This document shows positions 6,708-14,162 of a DNA stretch of 21,912 nt, in pieces. Each line of letters starts with the position of its first letter. Positions within the stretch are counted from its first letter, which is position 1. The position numbers and the translations under genes were made by a program. The stretch is taken from positions 1 to 21,912 of the IMG/VR virus record IMGVR_UViG_3300049919_000419. One strand, given 5' to 3'. The notes beneath the pieces are model-generated. The model made no database searches and was not told the DNA's origin. It saw only the letters and a program-made list of their open reading frames with translations. The stretch is from a virus.

Positions 6708-7109
6708 TTATTGGGTGATTCTTGATTGTTCTTTTTCGATGCAATCTGGATTAGAGCAGCAATCGGCTGCATCGTTGTGCCAGTCGCAGGGGGCATCCTC
6801 AAGTTGGCAGGCGGCTTCGTTGGTGCAGCCGCAATGGCGGCAGGTGTGCACGACCTCGATGTCAAGGGAGGTATCTTCAACCATGTAGCGGATGCCGGGA
6901 ATTTTTGGGTGTTCGCTGCGCTCGATGCGGACAGCGAGGCCGTTGTAAATGTCGCACTCCCAGTGCCAGTCTTCTATGATAAGGTCATTCCTTAGGTCGT
7001 CGGCATCAAGTGCGGCGTCGAATGCGGCGGCATCATCTACCGTGATAAGGATGGTGGCCGTTCTGGTAATTTGTCGGCGGTAGATGCCGGGTTTGATAAC
7101 TTCTGTCAT
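6708..7109 (-). CDS. Cys-rich putative zinc-binding phage protein, 133 aa
   Basis: It starts at ATG 7109, overlapping the preceding stop as ATGA. Residues 1-85 form a beta-rich region with AAAFDAALDADDLRNDLIIE. The C-terminal ~45 residues hold a cysteine/histidine cluster (HTCRHCGCTNEAACQ, then APCDWHNDAADCCSNPDC) that should bind one or two zinc ions. The CxxCGCT...AC...C.W pattern is widespread in small phage proteins of unknown role. The product is probably cytoplasmic. It is translationally coupled to the 62-aa gene and followed closely by the PUA-like gene. Confidence 0.7.
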   Translation of the reverse strand: MTEVIKPGIYRRQITRTATILITVDDAAAFDAALDADDLRNDLIIEDWHWECDIYNGLAVRIERSEHPKIPGIRYMVEDTSLDIEVVHTCRHCGCTNEAACQLEDAPCDWHNDAADCCSNPDCIEKEQSRITQ

Positions 7110-7294
7110 TGCTGTGGATTTGAATTTGTGTGAAAAATGATTTGTGTGAATCTATTGAGGCCGGTGAGGTCTAATTGTTCGTATAGCCCGCAGTTGATCT
7201 GGATGGCATGGTTGATGGTGTCCACCCCGATGCCGCGTTTGCGGAGGAGGTGGACAATGTTGTAGCGCTTTTTTCGATTTTGACGATCAGTCAT
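7106..7294 (-). CDS. Small basic protein, 62 aa, possible DNA-binding
   Basis: It starts at ATG 7294 (MTDRQNRKKRYNIVHLLRKR). The N-terminal region is strongly basic. A following helix-turn-helix-sized stretch (IVHLLRKRGIGVDTINHAIQ) could be a small HTH, but this is not certain. The stop overlaps the start of the Cys-rich gene by 4 bp, which is the main support for it being real. It is the first gene after the iteron cluster at 7358-7586, so it may be regulated from there. Confidence 0.55.
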   Translation of the reverse strand: MTDRQNRKKRYNIVHLLRKRGIGVDTINHAIQINCGLYEQLDLTGLNRFTQIIFHTNSNPQQ

Positions 7295-7357
7295 GGCATT
7301 GATTTTGAAATTTTGATTGATTTGCGGAGGCAGACCCCCCTACCCTGAAAATGTGGC

Positions 7358-7586
7358 TTTGGACTGGACTTTTGGACTAATGGCGGGAGAAATGCCCCTA
7401 ATCCTTTGTTAATCAATGTTTTGCGTTAGTCCAAAATGCGACCAAATGAATTTTCGTTTTGGACTAAACTTGTTTTTTTTGGTCTTTTGGACTTTTGGAC
7501 TAATTTGGTCGAGTTTTGGACTAAAAAAAAGGCTTGTAAGTTGTTGGCTTTTAGAGGTTTATATATATTTAGTCCAAAAGTCCAAA
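7358..7586. repeat. TTTGGACT iteron cluster, possible replication origin or operator array
   Basis: Ten GGACT/AGTCC cores lie within 226 bp of gene-free DNA. On the plus strand they are at 7361, 7366, 7374, 7461, 7489, 7497 and 7518; on the minus strand at 7428, 7571 and 7579. Most extend to TTTGGACT or TTTTGGACTAA. Tandem pairs spaced 8 bp apart occur at 7366/7374, 7489/7497 and 7571/7579, and opposite orientations flank the array. An AT-rich run (TATATATATTTAG, ~7560-7572) adjoins the last copies. The array sits just downstream of the primase-helicase gene, a common place for a phage origin. The rest of 7295-7677 shows no gene. Confidence 0.75.
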
Positions 7587-7624
7587 TGCAAATGCCTTTT
7601 TTATACAGGGGTCTTTTTTAATAA

Positions 7625-7658
7625 AAGAAAAAAAATAAAAGGGAGTTTCCGCCCTTTT
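7625..7658 (-). terminator. Intrinsic terminator after the primase gene
   Basis: On the minus strand AAAAGGG (7658-7652), an 8-nt loop and CCCTTTT (7643-7637) are followed by a T-rich run (7636-7625). It begins 19 nt after the primase stop codon. Confidence 0.7.
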
Positions 7659-7677
7659 ATGTGTGGTTTTGTCGCTT

Positions 7678-10600
7678 CTACCCTATTTTTGGGTAGGAGG
7701 TTGCATCGAAGTCCTCGTCGGCGACCAGCAGATATTCGGTGCCGGAAATCTTCAGTCGGCCATCCGTGCCGTGTACGGGGTTGAATTTCAGTTTTGCATA
7801 CTTGCAATACTGCTCCACCTTTTCCTTGAGCCGCTTGGCGTTCAGGTAGTTCTTATCCGCCGGGAACTGTTGTAGGTAGTCGGTCAGGATGCGCGTTTTG
7901 GCGACGGCCTTGTTGCGGTAGCAGCCGGAGGTGTCGTCGGTGGCCATGCCGAATGGGCTGTAGGCCTCTTCGGACTTGGCGAAATAGACCTCCGCAAACT
8001 CCAAGAAGTTTTCCCCTATCTGCTGGCGCAGTTTCCTGCGCTCGATGTCGCCTTTCGGGATGGTGTACTTGTTCAGGTCGCTGTAGCGCAGATACACCTG
8101 CGCACAGGTGGCGATGAAATTGTAGTACATATTCCAATCCTGCCATTCCCAGTCCGCAAACATGTTATGTCCAAACATGTCGCGGGGCGTGCGCTGCCCG
8201 TTGAAGTAGTCGGAAAAGGCAATCTGGTACTGGCGACGGGTGAAACTATTGCCTTCGCCGTTGAGCATGTGGTTGGTGACCACCCAGATCGGCACAGGTG
8301 CGACGCGGTAGGCTTTCACGCCTTTGCCGTTCACCTCGATGCCGGTGGTGATCTTGGAAAACAACCACTCGAAATTGAAATTGACGCGGGTATCGTCGAA
8401 GATGATGGCGCCGGTACGGTCGTCCACTCCCTCGAAGGCGTGTTTGTCTTCTTCGAGGTTTGGTTTCTTTCCATCCACCACGAACGTGGGGAATACGTTC
8501 TGGAACTGGGTGGCGACAATTGATTTGCCCGTGCCGCCTTGTGACTTCCCTACTGCGCTCTCTTGGCCGTCCATCGCAATGATGGCCTTCATCTGTGAAA
8601 GGTCGCGGAAAGGCTGCAAGGTGTAGCCGATAGCCAGCATCTTGCAGACAAGGTGGGTTTTCAACTGTTCCAACTCGTCAGTGGTATATTTTTCGGGATG
8701 GTCGCGGCTGATCCAGCGGTCGTTGCCGTCTTCATCCTTAGCCAATACATCCCGCTTGCGCCACCAAAAGTCGGAGGTGGCCAGCAAAAACTGGTAGAAC
8801 TCGCAGTCAGAGGTTTTGGCCTCTTTGCCTGCGTTGGAGAACTTCACCTCTTTCACGCCCCACGTTTCTTCGTGCTGCCCTTTGACGCGGCTCACCTCCA
8901 GCATTGGTTTCCCGATGTACGTCGGCTCAAACGGGATGATCTTAGACTCCCAAATATTTTTTTCGATGTCGGTGAGCGGGTGCTGCTCGATGCCGTCGGC
9001 GGTGATCTTCCAGTAGCCGTTGCGGAAAACCAGCGTTACCGCGTCGCGCTCCGGTGCAAGGAACTCGGGCGAAGAGTACCACAAGTTACCCAACTGGTTA
9101 GGGCCGAGATATTGGGTGCCGCCGCGCAGTAGCATGTTCAGCACATCAATCCTTCCCAACTCCTCGGTGAAGTTTTTGAAGAACTGTTGGATTTTATGGG
9201 GCGTGACTTCCCGCACGATCTTGTTTTCCGTGCGGATCATCCTATACTGGTCTTTTGCAAACTCATATAGGTGAAAGCCGCGATTGCGCAGGAAAACAAG
9301 TGATTGGTAGTAGTTGAAGGATAGTTCGGTTTTCACCCTCCCACCCCGCTCTACTTCGTTCTCTGTCCAGAACTGTTCGTGGGGCAAAATCTTTTCCACC
9401 ATTTCGGGCAGCCCCTCCTCATTGATCCGGTACCGGAGGCCCTTCACCTTAAACTCCTTGCGGGTGGCAAGGGTTTTCAGGTGCTTTTTCAAAAATTCCT
9501 GCGTGTTGTGCAGATTCCATAGTTCCAGCAGTTTGTGTTCACTTACCGTGGTAACGTTCATGGCGCCTACATACGTGCCTTGTCCGTCGCGGGCGATCAT
9601 GGAGGATTCAACGTCGGCCATCAGCCCTGCCTCTTGGCCTTTCAATTGGCGGGTCAGTAGGTCGTCCATGCCCTTGTGGGCTTGATCTTTGCCGTACATG
9701 AACCAGATGTTCAGTTCCAGCCCGCTATTTTTGTAGGCGTAGAAGTAATCGCGGAACTTCTTGAGCGCCGAAAAAAACGACCGCGGTCGGAAGTCCACGT
9801 CTTCGCCTTTGCCTATATCCTGCCAGTCGCTATCCACTACGAACGCCACATTTTTGACGCCGCACTTCTTGATGATCTGCTCAAACTGCGAGGTCATGGC
9901 CTCATAATTCAGGTTATTGATGCCCATCAGCCCGGTGGTCATCATGCCCGAATTCGTCATTTTGTCGGCTTTCTTTTCGCCTTCTGATACGAAAAGCGTG
10001 TCGAACTGTACGCCACCCGCGTAGGCTTTCAGCAAACCCTGCGGCAGCCATAGGGCGCTTGGAGAGCCGAATGGGCTGCGGTATTTCACGGGCTTGCCGT
10101 CGCGGTCGAGGTGCAGTGCTGGATTGGCGTAGCGCACCCGGACAAGGTTGCGGACGTGGCCTTGTTTGTTGCGCCACTGCATCGGCTGCCCATCGAGGCC
10201 GAGGTAGTTTAGCACCATGTCGTCGCCGGCAATGACCTTGCCGTAGGTGTCGAAACTGCCCACCTCGTAGCGGTCGCGCTCGACGGTCTTAGTTGCATCA
10301 ACCTTCTCCATCCACTTCTGATCGGCCAGCGCAATGCCAGATTCGAGCAATTGTAAGTCACGAAACTTTTTAGCCTGTGCGCCTGGTATCCTTGCTGCCC
10401 TTTCTTCCAGCGTAGGGATTTCGATGTGGTATTTTTGGGCGAGATAGTTTAAGGCGGTCGGGTAATCGTAGTTCTGGGTGACGGTCAGGAAGGTCACAGC
10501 CCCGACCCCGTGCGCGTCGCACCCATTCATGAAGCACTTGAATAGGTTTTTTGGTTCGTTGATGGAGAACTTGCCCTGCGACATACAGAGCGGGCAGTTG

Positions 10601-10719
10601 CCTACGTAGTCTTTCCCCTTCTTTTTGATCTCTGGCAGGTACTCCTGCGCCACGTCAAGGAGGCTGGCAGCATCCTTGATTTTTTCGGCAATTTCGTCTG
10701 GTATATAGTTCTGTGACAT
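7678..10719 (-). CDS. Primase-helicase (CHC2 zinc finger, TOPRIM, SF3-type ATPase), 1013 aa
   Basis: This is the phage replication protein that primes and unwinds DNA at the fork. The start is ATG 10719 (MSQNYIPDEIAEKIKDAASL); the upstream in-frame codons are not protein-like. A CHC2-type zinc finger is seen at residues 42-70 (CPLC...KCFMNGCDAHG). A TOPRIM core follows at about 240-300 (FVSEGEKK with E246, then VVDSD with D296 and D298). The C-terminal ATPase has Walker A at 726-733 (SQGGTGKS) and Walker B at 771-776 (AIIFDD). It also has the ITTGIEVNGKGVK and WVVTNHML segments expected of superfamily 3 or D5-like helicases. It is preceded at 67 nt by a small gene and followed by a terminator and the iteron cluster. 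Primases with this domain order are typical of Bacteroidota phages. Function is inferred with high confidence. Confidence 0.92.
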   Translation of the reverse strand: MSQNYIPDEIAEKIKDAASLLDVAQEYLPEIKKKGKDYVGNCPLCMSQGKFSINEPKNLFKCFMNGCDAHGVGAVTFLTVTQNYDYPTALNYLAQKYHIEIPTLEERAARIPGAQAKKFRDLQLLESGIALADQKWMEKVDATKTVERDRYEVGSFDTYGKVIAGDDMVLNYLGLDGQPMQWRNKQGHVRNLVRVRYANPALHLDRDGKPVKYRSPFGSPSALWLPQGLLKAYAGGVQFDTLFVSEGEKKADKMTNSGMMTTGLMGINNLNYEAMTSQFEQIIKKCGVKNVAFVVDSDWQDIGKGEDVDFRPRSFFSALKKFRDYFYAYKNSGLELNIWFMYGKDQAHKGMDDLLTRQLKGQEAGLMADVESSMIARDGQGTYVGAMNVTTVSEHKLLELWNLHNTQEFLKKHLKTLATRKEFKVKGLRYRINEEGLPEMVEKILPHEQFWTENEVERGGRVKTELSFNYYQSLVFLRNRGFHLYEFAKDQYRMIRTENKIVREVTPHKIQQFFKNFTEELGRIDVLNMLLRGGTQYLGPNQLGNLWYSSPEFLAPERDAVTLVFRNGYWKITADGIEQHPLTDIEKNIWESKIIPFEPTYIGKPMLEVSRVKGQHEETWGVKEVKFSNAGKEAKTSDCEFYQFLLATSDFWWRKRDVLAKDEDGNDRWISRDHPEKYTTDELEQLKTHLVCKMLAIGYTLQPFRDLSQMKAIIAMDGQESAVGKSQGGTGKSIVATQFQNVFPTFVVDGKKPNLEEDKHAFEGVDDRTGAIIFDDTRVNFNFEWLFSKITTGIEVNGKGVKAYRVAPVPIWVVTNHMLNGEGNSFTRRQYQIAFSDYFNGQRTPRDMFGHNMFADWEWQDWNMYYNFIATCAQVYLRYSDLNKYTIPKGDIERRKLRQQIGENFLEFAEVYFAKSEEAYSPFGMATDDTSGCYRNKAVAKTRILTDYLQQFPADKNYLNAKRLKEKVEQYCKYAKLKFNPVHGTDGRLKISGTEYLLVADEDFDATSYPKIG

Positions 10720-10786
10720 ATTGTTGAATTGAAAATGGGCTGTAAAAGTGTGGTGATTTGGGGTTTTGAGAAAAGTACGCAGGTGC

Positions 10787-11140
10787 TTACTGTGCTTCCC
10801 GAACGGTCGCAATTAGTTCCCGCGATGGGCGAACCTTTAACTTGTTTCGGCTGGTCAGGATAGTGTCAGCGGGCAGGTTGATTTTAAATATTTCCAGTTC
10901 CTGCCGCCCTGATTTTGTGGTCCGGGCAAACTCGAGGCTTACTCCTAACCTCCCGGCACTTGCCTTTTGGGCAAGTACGTAAGCCTCGTGCGCTATACAG
11001 TCTATCACATCAAGGTCGATCATGTTCCCGAACAAAGGATGCGCAGGCGCGTTGGCGTCTTTTACAATGTCGCCCAGTGCGGTCAAAACGGCCTTTACGG
11101 TTTTGGAACGGTCTTGTATGTGGATGGTAAGTATGTACAT
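10787..11140 (-). CDS. Conserved-looking early phage protein, 117 aa, function unknown
   Basis: It starts at ATG 11140 (MYILTIHIQDRSKTVKAVLT). A short beta-strand start is followed by an amphipathic helix and a segment with MIDLDVIDCIAHEAYVLAQK. The C-terminus (TILTSRNKLKVRPSRELIATV) is basic. It is directly upstream of the primase in the same direction and likely belongs to the replication operon. No family is recognised and no catalytic motif is evident. Confidence 0.65.
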   Translation of the reverse strand: MYILTIHIQDRSKTVKAVLTALGDIVKDANAPAHPLFGNMIDLDVIDCIAHEAYVLAQKASAGRLGVSLEFARTTKSGRQELEIFKINLPADTILTSRNKLKVRPSRELIATVREAQ

Positions 11141-11188
11141 TGGATGCTGATTTGTGTGTAAAAAAAAGGTGGTTTTTTGGGGTGGTCA

Positions 11189-11386
11189 TTAGTCATCAAT
11201 GGCATTTGGATCATCCTTCAGGAGCGTATCGAATGCCCTTTGGGTGGCGGCTTTGGAGGGGTATCGGTCGTAGAGCCGCCATGATCCTGGTGTGGTGTCG
11301 CAAATCCAGATGGATTTGTCGTCCAGTCTGGCGCGGTATAGTTTGTATCCGGCGAGCAATAGTTTTTTCCTTGATTCGTATGTCAT
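11189..11386 (-). CDS. Small early protein, 65 aa
   Basis: It starts at ATG 11386 (MTYESRKKLLLAGYKLYRAR), 3 nt after the stop of the 81-aa gene. It is a compact alpha/beta protein with several Tyr and Trp residues (SIWICDTTPGSWRLYDRYPS) and an acidic C-terminus. The spacing and natural composition support a real gene in the replication operon. Function unknown. Confidence 0.6.
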   Translation of the reverse strand: MTYESRKKLLLAGYKLYRARLDDKSIWICDTTPGSWRLYDRYPSKAATQRAFDTLLKDDPNAIDD

Positions 11387-11389
11387 GGC

Positions 11390-11635
11390 TTATAAAGAAA
11401 TTAAGTCGTAATAAACCTTCATGGCTTCTGTGTGGCCTTCGATTGCTTGCATGCAGATATTGTGCGTTTCAAGGTGTTCTGTATATTCTGCCTGCAAGTT
11501 CTGCAGGAGTTCTTTGGCCTGTCCAATCTGCTCGCATAGCCGTGGGCACTGTTGCTGTGCATATGCGGCCTCGATGGCGATATTTTTTAAGTATTCTGCC
11601 CGGAGGCTATCTACGATTGTAAGTTGCTGTGACAT
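11390..11635 (-). CDS. Small helical protein, 81 aa
   Basis: It starts at ATG 11635 (MSQQLTIVDSLRAEYLKNIA), the first gene after the terminator at 11669-11704. It is almost entirely helical, with a likely coiled coil over residues 35-60 (EQIGQAKELLQNLQAEYTEH). Three Cys residues are present but not in a zinc pattern. It probably begins the leftward replication operon (81-aa, 65-aa, 117-aa, primase). I found no consensus promoter in front of it. Function unknown. Confidence 0.6.
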   Translation of the reverse strand: MSQQLTIVDSLRAEYLKNIAIEAAYAQQQCPRLCEQIGQAKELLQNLQAEYTEHLETHNICMQAIEGHTEAMKVYYDLISL

Positions 11636-11668
11636 AATTAGATATTAATTGTGAGTAACTGTTTTTGT

Positions 11669-11704
11669 AAAAAGCAGGCGGTGGCTCTTTCGCACACCAC
11701 CTGC
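11669..11704 (-). terminator. Intrinsic terminator, leftward
   Basis: Arms GCAGGCGGTG (11674-11683) and CACCACCTGC (11695-11704) pair with one C/A mismatch. Five T residues follow on the minus strand. It would end the transcript from the lipoprotein/membrane-protein operon or from the tiny ORF at 11743-11802. Confidence 0.7.
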
Positions 11705-11742
11705 GGTGCTAAATATTGATCATGAAAAAAAGAAATGGAAGG

Positions 11743-11802
11743 CTACTCTGGGTCGCAATAGACCAAGTAGGCGATAAATAATGTGAATCCGAAAAGTAAC
11801 AT
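11743..11802 (-). CDS. Possible 19-aa single-span membrane peptide
   Basis: ATG 11802 opens a 20-codon frame ending at TAG 11743 and encodes MLLFGFTLFIAYLVYCDPE. Nearly all of it is hydrophobic and could span the membrane once, with an acidic C-terminal end. It is too short for normal gene finders. It sits between an inverted repeat (11807-11837) and a terminator (11669-11704), the arrangement expected of an independent small transcript. A degenerate -7-like TATCTTTT lies in that repeat, but no -33 is clear. Translation is unproven. The remainder of 11636-11967 holds only repeats and terminators. Confidence 0.35.
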   Translation of the reverse strand: MLLFGFTLFIAYLVYCDPE

Positions 11803-11806
11803 GGTA

Positions 11807-11837
11807 CTACAATTAGAGTGTGAAAAGATAATTGTAG
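11807..11837. repeat. 9-bp inverted repeat upstream of the tiny ORF
   Basis: CTACAATTA (11807-11815) and TAATTGTAG (11829-11837) are perfect inverted copies with a 13-nt loop. They end 5 bp from the possible start codon at 11802, so they could be an operator or a 5' leader hairpin. Confidence 0.65.
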
Positions 11838-11857
11838 TGTTCGTTCATAGTTCCCGC

Positions 11858-11901
11858 TGTGGACGGATCCCTAACGGGATGACAAGCGCAATGACAAAAA
11901 A
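11858..11901. repeat. Dispersed palindromic repeat, right-arm copy
   Basis: TGTGGACGGATCCCTAACGG followed by GATGACA, then AATGACAAAAAA, matches the right arm of the repeats at 4468-4584 and 6207-6290. Here it carries a partial duplication of its ATGACA end. Confidence 0.7.
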
Positions 11902-11911
11902 GGGGCATGGA

Positions 11912-11948
11912 TTAAAATCCGGGCGGGAAACACTAACAACCCGCCCGG
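11912..11948 (-). terminator. GC-rich hairpin after the lipoprotein gene, probable terminator
   Basis: CCGGGCGGG (11919-11927) and CCCGCCCGG (11940-11948) form a perfect 9-bp stem. The minus-strand downstream tract is only ATTTTAAT, so termination may be partial. It begins 19 nt after the lipoprotein stop codon. Confidence 0.6.
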
Positions 11949-11967
11949 GGTGATGTAGTTTTCTCTC

Positions 11968-12345
11968 TTAGTATGCAGTGATTTTCCTACTGCTGATCTC
12001 GCTCCTGATGTGGTTGGGCAGTTGTTGATACCACCAGCAGGTGTCTGGGCGGCTTACCACTATGTCGAAACAGCAGTCGGTCAGTTCGAAGCCGTACCGC
12101 TCCCCTACCCTGTGGTCTATCTCGACGCCGAGGAGCGAATCCCCTTCGAAGTCGAGGCACATTGTATAGTGCTGGAAAAATAGCCACTTTGTTTTCCACA
12201 CTCCTTCTGTGCCTGTCTGGGTGCTTTGCAGCGTGCCGAGTTGGCGGGGTGTGGTGTGGTCGTAGGTGATGGGTTGGTTGTGGGTTTCGGCGGTGCAGGA
12301 AAAAAGCAGCGCAATCAGTGCGAGTATTGGAAGGATGTATCTCAT
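11968..12345 (-). CDS. Predicted lipoprotein, 125 aa
   Basis: It starts at ATG 12345, 6 nt after the stop of the large membrane protein, so the two are probably co-transcribed. The N-terminus MRYILPILALIALLFSCTAE is a clear lipoprotein signal with the lipidated Cys at residue 17. The mature part (~108 residues) is beta-rich and ends in an Arg/Lys-containing tail. It contains an acidic segment DFEGDSLLGVEIDHRVGERY and a Cys pair (LTDCCFDI). Phage lipoproteins often act in superinfection exclusion or lysis (spanin-like), but nothing here proves either. No transmembrane partner of spanin size is obvious except the 580-aa neighbour. Confidence 0.75.
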   Translation of the reverse strand: MRYILPILALIALLFSCTAETHNQPITYDHTTPRQLGTLQSTQTGTEGVWKTKWLFFQHYTMCLDFEGDSLLGVEIDHRVGERYGFELTDCCFDIVVSRPDTCWWYQQLPNHIRSEISSRKITAY

Positions 12346-12351
12346 TTCGGC

Positions 12352-14094
12352 TTAGTTAAAAAGTGAAATAGCATACTCCCAACGGTTAAGCCCCTTGGCT
12401 ACTGCATCTGAAACCTCCCCTTTTGTGGAGCGCTCTTGGTATTTTTTCAAGTTGCTGCGCACCCCTGCCAAGTCGATGGTGCCTACCTGCCCGCCTTGTT
12501 TGACGTATTGAAGCCCCACGACCTTACCGTTGCTGGTGATGGTCTTAAACCCGTGTCCGGCTGTCTGGACTTGTCCAGACAAGTCCAGACGGGGTTCTGC
12601 GGTTAGATGGAGTTCGATGGGTGGGGCTGATGCGGGCAGGGTAGAAGTCGCGGAGGCGGTTGCGCTGGTGGAAGCCGGAGCAAATGCCCTTGTTTTGGGC
12701 ATCGGGTGGCGGTTCTCCATTTGCGCTACCGATATGCGCTCCTTATAGAAAGATACATCGCCGCTTGGCTTTGGCACGCTTACGATGCCATGATCTTCCA
12801 GCAGTGTGCGGCGCAGTTCAAACACGGCAATTTCTTCGTCGGAGTCGCCAAATTCTACCACGTTTTTCCAGTTGCGCTTGATTTTTTCCATTTCGTTGCT
12901 GCCGGGGGCGGGTTTGGTCGGCGGCATAGGCTTAATGGCAATCCTGTCGGCGGCATAGGCTGTGGCTGATACACCATGGCTATTATAATCTCCCGGAGTC
13001 GCCACCACCGTACCATCGAACGATTGCAGGGGTTTGTCCGGAGATAAGTAGCGGTGTATCCATACAGCAGCCTGCAAGCCGCGACGGTTCATGGCGTCGC
13101 CGATGGCTGTCTGTATCCGTTCGATGAAAGAGCCGTGTTGATCCAGCACCGTATAGTTGCGCACTGGCAAAATGCCGGACATTACGTTTATTCGGACACG
13201 GGCATAGCCCAAAGCCCCGATGGCCAGCAAGAAAAATAGGGAGATCAGCCAAGCGTAGCCATCTACTTCGCCCAATTCGGCTTCGTAGCGTTCGCGTTCT
13301 TTGGTGTTGTGCCCGTCCACCAGTTCGACCTGTTGGCCGTGACGGCTGCCAAGATTGCCCTTAGCAGTGTTGTAGTCGGCCAGCGCCTTGGCAAGTGCAT
13401 CGGATTTGCCCACGTTGGCCTGTTCCACTTTTTTGCCTCGGCTGGTGTTGAGCGTAGCGATATTGGAGTTAACCCAAGCCCGGTCGTTGTCGCTCATGAT
13501 CTGCTTGCGCTGCCAAGCGCCGATGGAGGCGTCCACGCTTTTGGTGGCCGTTTCTTCGGCCTTCGCATAAGACTGCTCGATGCGGGTGACCTCCTCTTGG
13601 TAGTCTGCCTTTAGGGCGGCGATGGCTGCTTGGTGAGAAGAGTCGAGCGAAACCGTAGTCTTTTCCACTACAGGGTCAACCTGTTTGGTCAAGAATTCGG
13701 TTGCGCCTTTTTTCTCGGTAATGAGCAGTACGATCATAATGCCGATGGGCAGGAAAGGGGAGGAGTCGGTACGGGTGTCGGAGTCCAGTTTGTCATACCA
13801 GAACGTTTCCCACGTTACCCGGAACAGGACGTGCAGCACCACAAGGATAAGGCCAGCGATGCACATGATATAGAATGGCGGCACGCCCAACTTAACGAGG
13901 CTTGAGGAAAACAGGGCCGTCCAAGCGGCAAGGGCAAGGGCGGTGTGGCCTGCTTGCAGTAGGGTTTGGATAAGCCCGTACACGCGCCTCTTTGGTGCGT
14001 GGGTAGAAAAGTACGCCCGTTGCTCAGGCGTTTCGGGTTTTGTCCACATGGACATCGATTTTTGCCCCGACGGGGCATTTGGAAAATGTTGCAT
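12352..14094 (-). CDS. Large multi-pass membrane protein with coiled coil, 580 aa, function unknown
   Basis: The preferred start is ATG 14094 (MQHFPNAPSGQKSMSMWTKP); 14055 is an alternative. Hydrophobic spans lie near residues 47-66, 72-92 and 113-126. A long charged helical region follows at 130-275, rich in Ala, Lys and Glu and probably a coiled coil. Another clear span is at 280-298 (AWLISLFFLLAIGALGYAR). The cytoplasmic-looking C-terminal half has a low-complexity Ala/Ser/Thr/Pro linker (~490-513). It ends in a compact domain around VGLQYVKQGGQVGTIDLAGV and RSNLKKYQERSTKGEVSDAV. I recognise no family. It is the second gene of the leftward early operon, after the Cro-like gene, and is followed by a lipoprotein. 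An envelope role such as replication anchoring, exclusion or sensing is possible. Confidence 0.75.
   Translation of the reverse strand: MQHFPNAPSGQKSMSMWTKPETPEQRAYFSTHAPKRRVYGLIQTLLQAGHTALALAAWTALFSSSLVKLGVPPFYIMCIAGLILVVLHVLFRVTWETFWYDKLDSDTRTDSSPFLPIGIMIVLLITEKKGATEFLTKQVDPVVEKTTVSLDSSHQAAIAALKADYQEEVTRIEQSYAKAEETATKSVDASIGAWQRKQIMSDNDRAWVNSNIATLNTSRGKKVEQANVGKSDALAKALADYNTAKGNLGSRHGQQVELVDGHNTKERERYEAELGEVDGYAWLISLFFLLAIGALGYARVRINVMSGILPVRNYTVLDQHGSFIERIQTAIGDAMNRRGLQAAVWIHRYLSPDKPLQSFDGTVVATPGDYNSHGVSATAYAADRIAIKPMPPTKPAPGSNEMEKIKRNWKNVVEFGDSDEEIAVFELRRTLLEDHGIVSVPKPSGDVSFYKERISVAQMENRHPMPKTRAFAPASTSATASATSTLPASAPPIELHLTAEPRLDLSGQVQTAGHGFKTITSNGKVVGLQYVKQGGQVGTIDLAGVRSNLKKYQERSTKGEVSDAVAKGLNRWEYAISLFN
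12563..12590. repeat. Triple GTCTGGAC/GTCCAGAC repeat inside the membrane-protein gene
   Basis: GTCTGGAC (12563-12570), GTCCAGAC (12573-12580) and GTCCAGAC (12583-12590) are separated by TT and AA. The first two form a perfect 8-bp palindrome; the last two are direct repeats 10 bp apart, one helical turn. It encodes RLDLSGQVQTA in the C-terminal part of the protein. Confidence 0.75.
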
Positions 14095-14162
14095 GTTTTT
14101 GCAAAATTTGTTGGTGAAAAACTGATAATTTTGCGGATTGCATTTTTGTTGGTGCAATCCGA

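Noticed and set aside
7358-7586. CRISPR or simple satellite
   Set aside because: Units are only 8-11 bp, spacing is irregular and both orientations occur, which fits iterons or operators.
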